The notes beneath the pieces are model-generated. The model did no database searches and was not told the DNA's origin. It was given only the letters and a program-made list of their open reading frames with translations. The translations under genes and the position numbers were made by a program. From an uncultured Collinsella sp. (lineage in GTDB: Bacteria; Actinomycetota; Coriobacteriia; Coriobacteriales; Coriobacteriaceae): a stretch of 13,705 nucleotides of DNA. Below are positions 1 through 6,747 of the stretch, piece after piece (the stretch's first letter is position 1; every line of letters starts with the position of its first letter). The stretch spans positions 1 through 13,705 of the forward strand of contig USEK01000022.1 in NCBI GenBank assembly GCA_900553705.1. Reading direction: 5' to 3'.

Positions 1-25
1 CGCGAGGGAGCTGCTTTCCCTCGCG
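1..25. terminator. Hairpin, probable terminator of a gene lying left of the window
   Basis: Bases 1-9 and 17-25 are perfect inverted repeats (CGCGAGGGA / TCCCTCGCG) around a 7-nt loop. The stem may continue beyond the window edge, since the right side goes on as GCGG. It closely resembles the terminator hairpin at 198-232, sharing the GGGAGCTG core. The T-rich run after it is weak (GTCTTCTAG), so the terminator role is inferred from shape and position. Confidence 0.5.
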
Positions 26-47
26 GCGGTCTTCTAGCGGTAAAAAC

Positions 48-168
48 CAAGTGAGTAGGCTTTTGGCGGGATGCCGAGCACACCTCAAAACGCCACAGCC
101 CTGACCTGCGATTTTATTGAGCACTTGCCGCGATGTGCTCGGCAGATCCAAAAAAGCCTACTCACTTG
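48..168. repeat. 121-bp imperfect palindromic element (REP/MITE-like or structured RNA)
   Basis: Outer arms 48-64 and 152-168 are perfect 17-base inverted repeats (CAAGTGAGTAGGCTTTT). Inner arms 72-82 and 134-144 are perfect 11-base inverted repeats (TGCCGAGCACA). Both pairs share one symmetry axis (position sum 216), and a 7-nt segment on each side separates them. The 51-nt loop (83-133) contains CTGACCTGC at 101-109, almost on the axis. No ORF fits. It sits between two terminator-like hairpins in a 269-bp gene-free stretch. Such a design suits an interspersed palindromic repeat or a folded RNA; copy number cannot be judged from one window. Confidence 0.7.
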
Positions 169-197
169 CATCTGAGATGCTCTAGATACGCAAAATA

Positions 198-232
198 CCG
201 CCGCGAAGGGAGCTGGACTCCCTTCGCGGCGG
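198..232 (-). terminator. Rho-independent terminator of the ABC transporter operon
   Basis: A perfect 15-bp stem (198-212 with 218-232) closes a 5-nt loop. Read on the minus strand, the hairpin comes 38 nt after the permease stop codon and is followed by TATTTTG, a usable U-rich tail. On the plus strand it is followed by TTATT, so it may also stop transcripts from the left. Confidence 0.75.
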
Positions 233-269
233 TTATTCGCTCTGATTTTGCGACGGTTTTGCCCGTCTG

Positions 270-2507
270 TTACTCACTGTAGCGGGTGGCGATGGCAGCT
301 TGTACCATGCCGGCGCTCATGAGGTAGGTCACCAGGAAGTAGCCACCGTATGCTGCCAGGAAGATTGCGCAGGTGAGGCCCACGGTGCCGCCGATGCTCA
401 TATTTCCGAAAATGCTCACCAGCTCGATGATCACCTTAAGTGCCACAAAGGAGTGCGCCAGGCCCACTGCCAGCGGGAACAGGAAGAATACCGCTTGCTG
501 CGCCATCACCGAATGGCGGATCTGGCGGTCGTCGCAGCCGATCTGCGCCAGCACGCGATAGCTGCGGCTGCCGTCGGCCACGTTGGAGAGTTGCTGGATC
601 GACAGAATCGCCGCGCATGCAACGACCAATACAAAGCCGATGTAGATGGCTAGGTAGCTAATAAGACCGTTCATTTGCGCTGCTTGCGTGTACATCTCGG
701 AGCGTGTGATGAAGATTCCCCATGACCCCGGCTCCTTGCCGTCAACGAGCAGATTGTCGAGCACAGTGTATTTAATGCTCTCGTCTGCCTCGGTCGTATC
801 CATCCCCTGTTTGTAATTAACGAGCAGGCTACTGGAATACGGCTGCAGATTAAGTTGGGACAACAGCTCGTCGGCAACGACGACGGTACCCGGATTACTG
901 CCCATCGCCGAGTTGGCGATGGCCGCCGTGTCCTTGTCCGACTTATCGGTTGCGGGCTTGAGCTCATGCCCGCCCAAGGTAAGGGTATGGCCGCCGGCCA
1001 TATATTTGGTGTACAGGTCGCCCAGCTCACCGCCCATATCGCACGTAAGCAAGTACTGGTCGCGGCCAATGCTCACCGGCTCCTCGCCCATCATCTGGCG
1101 CAGTTTGTTGTACTGGCTCGCCGGCGTCACAAACAGGCCCATATCATCGGCATTGCTGCCCTCGAGCGCCTTGGGGAGCTTTTCGCCCATGGCCTTGCAC
1201 ATCTCGCCCGCCGTCACCGAAGGATCCGAGCCGCCAAGCGTATAGCTCAGATACGAATCAATCTGCACATGCTCGCCGGCAACGTCGGCGATATTGACCT
1301 TCTTTCCGGCCTCGTTGCCATTATCTGCCGACTTGCCCTTGATACTTTCCGCAACGTTATCGGGATCGATACGGTCACCGTGCCATGCAGAGTACAAATC
1401 GACCGTTGCGTCTGCCAGCACCATGCGATCGGCCTCGGAAGGATTGACATACTCCTTGTAGTAGTCGAGCCTATCGGGCATGTAATAGATATACGTCTGC
1501 GTCATATCCGCCGGCGTATAGCGCTCGAGGTTTTCGTTCATCACGTTGGCGATCGACATACCGCAGGTCACCGAGGTAATGGCCAGAAACAGGATCATCG
1601 CGATAACGCCCATCGAAAAGCACACCGTGTTGACCTTGGCCGCAAGCTGGCGCACGGTAAACATGTTGAGGCCGCGCCAATACACGCTGCGTAGGCTCTG
1701 CAGCAGCTTGATAAGCATGCCCGAAAGGCCCCAGAACAGGGCAAAGGTACCCACCGTAACCATGGCCGTGGTGATACCAAACTGGTTCATGGCCTCCTGC
1801 AGCTTACCCTCCGTCGCGGTGAGCGGGAACCCATCGCGCAACAGGCGGTAATAGGCCACGCCCACCAGCACCACGCCCACGACAAAGATGGCGATCGCAA
1901 TCCAGGGGTTGCGCGTCTTGATGCTCTCGTTGCGCCGCTCGGCGCCCATAAGCTCGATGAGCTTGGTACGGCGCACGGCGCGAAGGTTCAGCAGTAGCGT
2001 AAGCACAAACATCACGATCATGCAGGCAAGGGTCAGGTTGAACGCATGCACCGAGAAAAAGAAGCGGAAATTAGCGATCTGTGTCTTAAAGAGCGAGGCC
2101 GTAAAGAATGTCATGAGCTGGGAGAGCCCCACGCCCAGCACAATGCCGGCGACAAAGGCGCCGACCGAAACGATCACGGTCTCGAGCGCCATAATCGTGG
2201 CGACGCGCCCGCGGCGCATGCCGAGCACCTGGTACAGGCCGAACTCCTTTTTGCGGCGCTTCATGATGAAGTTGTTGGCATACACCATCAAAAAGGCCAT
2301 GACGCCGGCCAAAAAGTACGTCAGGTAACCGAGCATGCTGCCCATGAGCTCGGACAGTCCCTCCTCCTTGATGCCGGCAATGTCGACCTGCATCGAGACG
2401 GTATTGAAGGCATAGAAGACCGTGACACCCAGGGTGAGCGTCAGCAAGTAGACGAGGTAGTCGCGGCCGGCGCGGCGGACGTTGCCCCAAGCGAGTTTAC
2501 AGAGCAT
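270..2507 (-). CDS. BceB-like ABC transporter permease (FtsX family)
   Basis: Membrane subunit of an ABC exporter or peptide-sensing transporter; it pairs with the ATPase encoded just upstream. The 745 residues show ten likely membrane segments: about 17-37, 57-79, 103-129, 153-176, 202-220, 244-268, 291-317, then 616-636, 670-692 and 707-733. A soluble, presumably extracellular, domain of roughly 290 residues lies between segments 7 and 8. Cytoplasmic FtsX-type motifs follow segments 2 (KRRKKEFGLYQVLG) and 8 (SYRVLAQIGCDD). This is the topology of BceB-type antimicrobial-peptide transporters, which are usually near 650 residues, so the outer domain is large here. I prefer the ATG at 2507: GGTGAGGG lies 6 nt upstream and would itself contain the alternative GTG start at 2519. 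The gene overlaps the ATPase end by 11 bp, implying translational coupling. The substrate is unknown. No BceRS-type two-component pair is in the window. Confidence 0.88.
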   Translation of the reverse strand: MLCKLAWGNVRRAGRDYLVYLLTLTLGVTVFYAFNTVSMQVDIAGIKEEGLSELMGSMLGYLTYFLAGVMAFLMVYANNFIMKRRKKEFGLYQVLGMRRGRVATIMALETVIVSVGAFVAGIVLGVGLSQLMTFFTASLFKTQIANFRFFFSVHAFNLTLACMIVMFVLTLLLNLRAVRRTKLIELMGAERRNESIKTRNPWIAIAIFVVGVVLVGVAYYRLLRDGFPLTATEGKLQEAMNQFGITTAMVTVGTFALFWGLSGMLIKLLQSLRSVYWRGLNMFTVRQLAAKVNTVCFSMGVIAMILFLAITSVTCGMSIANVMNENLERYTPADMTQTYIYYMPDRLDYYKEYVNPSEADRMVLADATVDLYSAWHGDRIDPDNVAESIKGKSADNGNEAGKKVNIADVAGEHVQIDSYLSYTLGGSDPSVTAGEMCKAMGEKLPKALEGSNADDMGLFVTPASQYNKLRQMMGEEPVSIGRDQYLLTCDMGGELGDLYTKYMAGGHTLTLGGHELKPATDKSDKDTAAIANSAMGSNPGTVVVADELLSQLNLQPYSSSLLVNYKQGMDTTEADESIKYTVLDNLLVDGKEPGSWGIFITRSEMYTQAAQMNGLISYLAIYIGFVLVVACAAILSIQQLSNVADGSRSYRVLAQIGCDDRQIRHSVMAQQAVFFLFPLAVGLAHSFVALKVIIELVSIFGNMSIGGTVGLTCAIFLAAYGGYFLVTYLMSAGMVQAAIATRYSE

Positions 2508-3282
2508 CGGAGCCCTCACCGCCCATCATGGCAACGACCTCCATAATGCGGTCGAAGAACTCTCGGCGGTCGGTGTCGCCGCGGCGCAGCTCGGTGAAGA
2601 TCTTGCCGTCACGGATAAACAGCACGCGGCTCGTGTAGCTGGCAGCAAAGCTGTCGTGCGTAACCATGAGCACGGTGGCGCGCAGGCGGCGATTCAGGGC
2701 CTCCAGGCTCTCGAGCAGCAGGCGGGCGCTCTTGGAATCGAGGGCGCCGGTGGGCTCATCGGCCATGATCATAGTGGGATCAGTGACGAGCGCGCGAGCC
2801 GCGGCAACGCGCTGCTGCTGGCCGCCGGACATCTGATAGGGATACTTGTCGAGCACCTGGCTAATGGACAGACGCGCGGCCACATCCTGCACGCGGGTCG
2901 AGATCTCGGCTGCGTTCGTGCGAGCGATGGTGAGCGGCAGGGCGATGTTCTCGCGCGCCGTGAGCGTATCGAGCAGGTTGGAGTCCTGGAAGATAAAGCC
3001 CAGCTCCTCGCGGCGGAACTGCGAGAGCTTGGCCTGCTTCATGCGCGTAACGTCCTGCCCGTTGATGCGAATGGTGCCGCTCGTGGCGCTATCGATGGTC
3101 GACACGCAGTTGAGCAACGTCGACTTGCCCGAGCCCGAGGCACCCATGATGCCAACGAATTCACCGCGGTTGACGGTAAAGCTGACGTCGTTGAGCGCGC
3201 GGGTCACGTTGCCCAGCGCTCCATATACCTTTTCGAGATGCGCGACCTCCAGTACCGGGGTCGCCATGTGCGTGGTTTGCAT
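2497..3282 (-). CDS. BceA/MacB-like ABC transporter ATPase
   Basis: Cytoplasmic ATPase that powers the neighbouring permease. All nucleotide-binding motifs are intact in the 261 residues: Walker A GASGSGKST (47-55), Q-loop Gln99 in FIFQD, signature MSGGQQQR (151-158), Walker B MIMADEP (171-177) with Glu176, D-loop GALD (179-182) and H-loop His209. The stretch FIFQDSNLLDTLT is typical of the BceA/YtrE/SalX-type export and peptide-resistance ATPases. The ATG at 3282 has AAGGA about 7 nt upstream; an in-frame ATG at 3267 is less well placed. It is the first gene of a two-gene minus-strand operon ending at the 198-232 hairpin. Family is certain; transported substrate is not known. Confidence 0.93.
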   Translation of the reverse strand: MQTTHMATPVLEVAHLEKVYGALGNVTRALNDVSFTVNRGEFVGIMGASGSGKSTLLNCVSTIDSATSGTIRINGQDVTRMKQAKLSQFRREELGFIFQDSNLLDTLTARENIALPLTIARTNAAEISTRVQDVAARLSISQVLDKYPYQMSGGQQQRVAAARALVTDPTMIMADEPTGALDSKSARLLLESLEALNRRLRATVLMVTHDSFAASYTSRVLFIRDGKIFTELRRGDTDRREFFDRIMEVVAMMGGEGSDAL

Positions 3283-3338
3283 ACCGAGTCCTTTCTTGCG
3301 ATTAGTCTACGGCATCTATAGTCGCAAGAAGACGAGTC

Positions 3339-3394
3339 GGCTACCATCGATATGACTTACGCTTGCCTTACCGTTGTGTAAGGTACGGGTAGCC
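3339..3394. promoter_or_regulatory. Nested dyad between the divergent ABC operon and Nudix-Vsr gene
   Basis: The 150-bp divergent gap (3283-3432) holds two nested inverted repeats: an outer GGCTACC (3339-3345) with GGTAGCC (3388-3394), and an inner CCTTAC (3366-3371) with GTAAGG (3378-3383). The inner dyad directly overlaps a TTGCCT (3363-3368), the way MerR-family operators sit beside a -35 box, but I find no convincing -10 at the expected distance. It may be an operator for either gene. Confidence 0.4.
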
Positions 3395-3432
3395 AGCCTG
3401 CCACGTATATTGATATTGAGAGAGGGCTCCTG

Positions 3433-4419
3433 TTGAAGACTGTTCATGTTGCCGCTGGGATCATTCGCAAGGAAGGATCTGACGAGCTGCTTGCCGTGCA
3501 GCGCGGCTACGGCAACATGCAGGGACTATGGGAGTTCCCGGGCGGCAAACTTCTGCGCGGCGAGACACCCGAAGACGCCGTGCGCCGCGAGCTTATGGAA
3601 GAGCTACAGGTAAAAGTCACCAACCTGCGTGATTTCTACACCGTTGAGTATGACTACCCCGATTTTCATCTCTCCATGGAGTGTTACTACTGCTCGCTCG
3701 CCGATGAATCCGATGAGCCCCAGAAACACGACCGCCAGCTTGATATCCGCTGGATTCCACGCACCTCGCTTGCCACGGTGGAATGGATGCCCGCCGACAA
3801 GGGGCTCATTGATGCTCTGATTGAGTTAAAGGAAGATCGGCTTGAGGCAAGCTCCGCCGATGACGCCGCGCCCAACACAACCGACAAACCCGCCACCAAA
3901 CCCAAGCGCGCACCTAAACGCCGCAGCAAAAAGCGTCCCAAGCCCGGTCTGCTCGACGGCATCGATACCTCGGACCTCTCCGCTGACGAGCGCGAACTGG
4001 TCCGCCGTCGCGCCGCCATCAAAAAGTCCATGAAGGGCAACAAGCGCGCCAACACCAAGCCCGAGCTGCTCGTACGTCAGCGCCTACGGGCCGCGGGCCT
4101 TACGGGCTATCGTTTGGAATGGAAGGTACCCGGCAAGCCCGACATCGCCTTCCCCGGCCGCAAGATCGCCATCTTCGTCAACGGTTGCTTTTGGCACCGC
4201 TGCCCCAAGTGCAACCCAAGCCAGCCCAAGCGCAACGTTGAGTTTTGGGAGGCAAAGTTCCGTCGCAACGTCGAGCGCGACCGTGCTGCTGTGGCAGCGC
4301 TCACTCAAATGGGCTGGACGCCCATAACCATCTGGGAATGCGAACTCAAAAAAGACCGCATCGACGCCACGATGGAAAAGGTCATCGAGCAGGTGCGCGC
4401 CACAGAGCCGCAGCGCTAA
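3433..4419 (+). CDS. Nudix hydrolase - Vsr mismatch endonuclease fusion protein
   Basis: One unbroken 328-residue reading frame carries two DNA-maintenance domains. Residues 1-135 are a MutT-like Nudix hydrolase: the Nudix box spans 38-60 (G38, E44, R52-E53, E56-E57; the usual Gly is Gln59), and GLWEFPGGKL precedes it as in nucleotide-pool sanitising enzymes. Residues 136-190 are a Lys/Pro/Arg-rich linker. Residues about 190-320 match very short patch repair endonuclease: NTKPELLVRQRLRAAG, PGKPDIAF with catalytic Asp237, GCFWH with His255, FWEAKFRRNVERDR with Asp283, and WEC at 301-303. Cys252, Cys257 or Cys260, and Cys303 could supply the zinc site. Asn250 replaces the His of E. coli Vsr. 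The start is TTG with AGAGGG upstream; no stop separates the domains. Vsr nicks at T:G mismatches left by deamination of 5-methylcytosine. No cytosine methylase lies nearby. Confidence 0.9.
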   Translation: MKTVHVAAGIIRKEGSDELLAVQRGYGNMQGLWEFPGGKLLRGETPEDAVRRELMEELQVKVTNLRDFYTVEYDYPDFHLSMECYYCSLADESDEPQKHDRQLDIRWIPRTSLATVEWMPADKGLIDALIELKEDRLEASSADDAAPNTTDKPATKPKRAPKRRSKKRPKPGLLDGIDTSDLSADERELVRRRAAIKKSMKGNKRANTKPELLVRQRLRAAGLTGYRLEWKVPGKPDIAFPGRKIAIFVNGCFWHRCPKCNPSQPKRNVEFWEAKFRRNVERDRAAVAALTQMGWTPITIWECELKKDRIDATMEKVIEQVRATEPQR

Positions 4420-4504
4420 CAGCGAGCATTCACACGCTACGCACGTCCGCGCCACATCCACGTCACAAACCTTAGAAAGCCCTTAAGCTCAAAACCTTTC
4501 AAGA

Positions 4505-4545
4505 GTGTTACTCGATACCTCTGACCTGCAGTTTCATCGTAACAC
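4505..4545. repeat. Inverted repeat in the 4420-4672 intergenic region
   Basis: GTGTTAC (4505-4511) plus GAT (4514-4516) pair with ATC (4536-4538) plus GTAACAC (4539-4545), a 10-bp stem with a 2-nt bulge and a 19-nt loop. The loop contains CTGACCTGC (4521-4529), also found in the loop of the 48-168 element. An outer CTTAA/TTAAG match (4482-4486, 4555-4559) may lengthen it. The rest of the 253-bp gap shows only a CATAAT (4593-4598) without a good -35 and a GCGGC-A-GCCGC mini-palindrome. Confidence 0.4.
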
Positions 4546-4672
4546 CAAACCAGGTTAAGCCTTTCTTTAGCGCTTCTTTGCGGCAGCCGCGGCATAATGT
4601 AGCCAGCGCACGGGACCTAGCAGCAAACCCCGAGCGCATCCTTTTGGTGGATATCGAGGAGGCCGCAAAAGC

Positions 4673-4882
4673 ATGCATTCTTCCAATGACGCAGCACAGC
4701 AGCCATCCCTAAAACATGCAAACCTTTTCTCCTTCCCCCCGACACAGAGAAACGGCCTCCTCGACTCCCCCACCACAAAAACCAAGCGCTCAGCCGATCA
4801 GAGCCTCAACTTACGAGCATCCTTCGAAAAGCTCCAAGCATCCCTAGACAAGGCGTTCCCCGAACAGGCAAGAGCAATCTAA
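4673..4882 (+). CDS. Possible small hypothetical protein (69 aa)
   Basis: I do not recognise this ORF. It begins MHSSNDAAQQ and ends FPEQARAI; it has no membrane segment, signal peptide or cysteine motif. Residues about 45-69 (SLNLRASFEKLQASLDKAFPEQ) could form an amphipathic helix, and the middle is Pro/Thr/Ser/Lys-rich and probably disordered. In favour of a real gene, GAGGAGG lies 10 nt before the ATG, and it ends 25 bp before the AraC-family gene on the same strand. Against it, it is short, has no known relatives and its codon use is less G/C-biased than its neighbours. It might be a leader peptide or small partner of the regulator, but that is a guess. Confidence 0.4.
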   Translation: MHSSNDAAQQPSLKHANLFSFPPTQRNGLLDSPTTKTKRSADQSLNLRASFEKLQASLDKAFPEQARAI

Positions 4883-4895
4883 GCCCATTGCGCTT

Positions 4896-4901
4896 TATAC
4901 T
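4896..4901 (+). promoter_or_regulatory. Candidate -10 box for leaderless transcription of the AraC-family gene
   Basis: TATACT (5 of 6 matches to TATAAT) ends exactly 6 nt before the ATG at 4908, so a transcript starting at the usual distance would begin at the start codon. No Shine-Dalgarno sequence is visible before that ATG. This pairing is the common sequence mark of leaderless genes in actinobacteria. A clear -35 box is not seen. Confidence 0.45.
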
Positions 4902-4907
4902 GATGCC

Positions 4908-5846
4908 ATGCGAAACATGGATCACATAGAATTGCACCGCGGAGGACGCGAGGAAGCGTTTCCCGAGACCGCCGAAGACTGGCCCTATATTGCCGAACGC
5001 GCAGAATTCGCTCGCTATCCGGGCAATTCCGTCCCCTGGCACTGGCATTCCGAAGTTGAGCTTTTCTACATGGAGCAGGGAGCGATCGACTATCGAACGC
5101 ACGCGGCTCATGAGCACGTACGCTTTGAGGAAGGGTCCGCCGGCTTTATCAACGGCGGCGTTTTGCACAGCACGCTGCAATCACCCAATTCGGCGCCAGC
5201 CATTCAAATGCTGCATATCTTTCAGCCGTCGATGCTCGGCGATCCCGCGGGGCGTCTCCAAAAGCGCTACATCAACCCATTGCTTCAATGTCGAGGCGTC
5301 GATGTGCTCAAATGGTCGCCCACCAATCCCGACGATATGCCCTTTATCGATTTGCTAAAGAGCTCCTTTAGCCACGACCTTCAACGGCCGCAGAACGAGA
5401 TGGCGCTTCGAAATAGTTTGTCAGAGCTCTGGATTCAGATTAACGCCAAGACCGAACCGCTCTTTTCTTCCGACGGCGCCTCTTGGATGACCAGCCGCGA
5501 CGTACAGTTCAAGGCAATCCTGGACTTTATCCGCGCAAACTATGCAGCCGCTATAGATGTGCCCCAGATGGCATCTGCAGCCGGCGTAAGCGAAAGAGAG
5601 TGTTACCGCATTATCGAAACTTGTGCAGGAACGACCCCGGCGGCATATCTACGCGCATACCGCATAAACCGTGCTTGCGAACTTTTGGCACACACCACGC
5701 GAACGGTACAGACAGTCGCGCGCCAATGCGGATTTATAACAGCAAGCCATCTTGGCCAGGTATTTAAAGAACAAATGGGGTGCACTCCTTCGAGCTATCG
5801 AGCAGCGAGGCAGAATCTCGATAGCACCAGGCAGAAATCCCGCTAG
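4908..5846 (+). CDS. AraC-family transcriptional regulator with N-terminal cupin domain
   Basis: Cytoplasmic DNA-binding regulator of 312 residues, an ordinary AraC-family length. Residues about 30-110 form a cupin-type ligand-binding domain with a HWHSEVEL motif (45-52) and a later His (IQMLHIF); many such domains sense sugars or aromatic compounds. The C-terminal 100 residues hold two helix-turn-helix units: the first about 215-237 (DVPQMASAAGVSERECYRII), the second about 265-287 (TVQTVARQCGFITASHLGQV), followed by the family end motif GCTPSSYR (291-298). The ligand is unknown. The HAD phosphatase follows 56 bp downstream on the same strand and may be co-transcribed or a target. An alternative ATG at 4917 exists. 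Neither start has a clear ribosome site, but the TATACT box favours 4908. Confidence 0.9.
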   Translation: MRNMDHIELHRGGREEAFPETAEDWPYIAERAEFARYPGNSVPWHWHSEVELFYMEQGAIDYRTHAAHEHVRFEEGSAGFINGGVLHSTLQSPNSAPAIQMLHIFQPSMLGDPAGRLQKRYINPLLQCRGVDVLKWSPTNPDDMPFIDLLKSSFSHDLQRPQNEMALRNSLSELWIQINAKTEPLFSSDGASWMTSRDVQFKAILDFIRANYAAAIDVPQMASAAGVSERECYRIIETCAGTTPAAYLRAYRINRACELLAHTTRTVQTVARQCGFITASHLGQVFKEQMGCTPSSYRAARQNLDSTRQKSR

Positions 5847-5902
5847 CCCTTCTTCTGTCACTGCATCAAACTTGCAGGCAAACAACAGAGAGGAGCAATC
5901 AT

Positions 5903-6526
5903 ATGAAGCACTTTGACCATATCGTATTTGACGTTGATGGGACATTGGCAGATACAGAAGAAAGCGTTCTGTCATCGCTTGTCCAGATTGTCCAAGAAGA
6001 GACCAGCAAAACGCTTCCCCGACACGAGCTTGACTTTGCCCTCGGCATACCCGGCAAGGATGCCCTTGAGAAACTTGGGATCTACTCGCAGGCAACGTTG
6101 GATCGCTGGTGCCAAGTTGCCGCCAGCTTTAAAAGCACCATCAGCGTGTTTCCAGGTTTGCTTGAAGTCATCGCAACGCTCGCCGATAGCGGCTGCAAAC
6201 TTGGCATCGTCTCCTCACGTGCGCGCGACGAATACGCAAAAGAAATTGCACCCCTTGGTTTCGATAAGTATTTTGAGCACATCATCCTTGTCGAAGACAC
6301 AACCGAACATAAACCCGCACCCGCACCCATGCTCGAATATCTCCGACGTGCGGGCGCGAATCCTGGCAACGTCGTCTACGTTGGGGACACCGTCTACGAC
6401 GAACAATGCGCAACTTCAGCAGGGGTCAGTTTTGCCCGAGCAGCATGGGGATCACACCAAGATATCCCAAACGCCACCTACAACCTCAAAACCCCCAACG
6501 ACCTACTAACCCTAACAACCAAATAA
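5903..6526 (+). CDS. HAD-superfamily phosphatase (phosphoglycolate phosphatase/beta-phosphoglucomutase-like)
   Basis: Soluble 207-residue Mg-dependent phosphatase of HAD subfamily IA. Motif I is DVDGT (10-14), with nucleophile Asp10 and acid/base Asp12. A helical cap occupies about residues 17-80. Motif II is Ser104 in GIVSSR, motif III Lys137 in HKPAPAPM, and motif IV Asp162 and Asp166 in GDTVYDEQ. All catalytic residues are present and the length suits the family, so it should be active. The substrate cannot be read from sequence; small sugar phosphates or phosphoglycolate are typical. GAGAGGAG stands 8 nt before the ATG, a strong ribosome site. It follows the AraC-family gene and ends before the large palindromic terminator. 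Confidence 0.9.
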   Translation: MKHFDHIVFDVDGTLADTEESVLSSLVQIVQEETSKTLPRHELDFALGIPGKDALEKLGIYSQATLDRWCQVAASFKSTISVFPGLLEVIATLADSGCKLGIVSSRARDEYAKEIAPLGFDKYFEHIILVEDTTEHKPAPAPMLEYLRRAGANPGNVVYVGDTVYDEQCATSAGVSFARAAWGSHQDIPNATYNLKTPNDLLTLTTK

Positions 6527-6589
6527 CCCACGCGTCCCACCCTTTCAGCCCCAACACCACAAGGGCGACGACCTCGAGTAGGTCAACCT

Positions 6590-6714
6590 GGGAGGGATGA
6601 GGGCTTAGTTCCCCAATCTTTCCGCAGGGGGCAAAAAGCCTCGCCGCACGAAGTGCGCAGCGAGGCTTTTTGCATGCCCGAGGACGATTGGGGAACTAAG
6701 CCCTCATCCCTCCC
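6590..6714. repeat. Long nested palindrome around a terminator
   Basis: The outer arms 6590-6618 and 6686-6714 are perfect 29-base inverted repeats (left arm begins GGGAGGGATGAGGG), extendable by CC/GG at 6587-6588 and 6716-6717 after one mismatch. The arms share one axis (position sum 13304) with the terminator stem inside, separated from it by 12 unpaired nt on each side. No ORF fits. It fills most of the 221-bp gap between the convergent phosphatase and aldolase genes; 6527-6586 shows nothing recognisable. Confidence 0.85.
6631..6673. terminator. Bidirectional rho-independent terminator
   Basis: GCAAAAAGCCTCGC (6631-6644) pairs perfectly with 6660-6673, capped by CGCAC/GTGCG (6645-6649, 6653-6657) around a 3-nt loop. 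The A5 and T5 runs at the stem base make it usable from both sides. It serves the phosphatase gene (plus, ending 6526) and the aldolase gene (minus, ending 6748). Confidence 0.85.
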
Positions 6715-6747
6715 CGGGATATGTAGCGAGTCGGAGTGCCCTTGCTG

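Noticed and set aside
3363..3394. MerR-type promoter (TTGCCT with a dyad in a long spacer)
   Set aside because: No acceptable -10 hexamer lies 19-20 bp away on either strand, and no MerR-family gene is in the window; kept only as a dyad.
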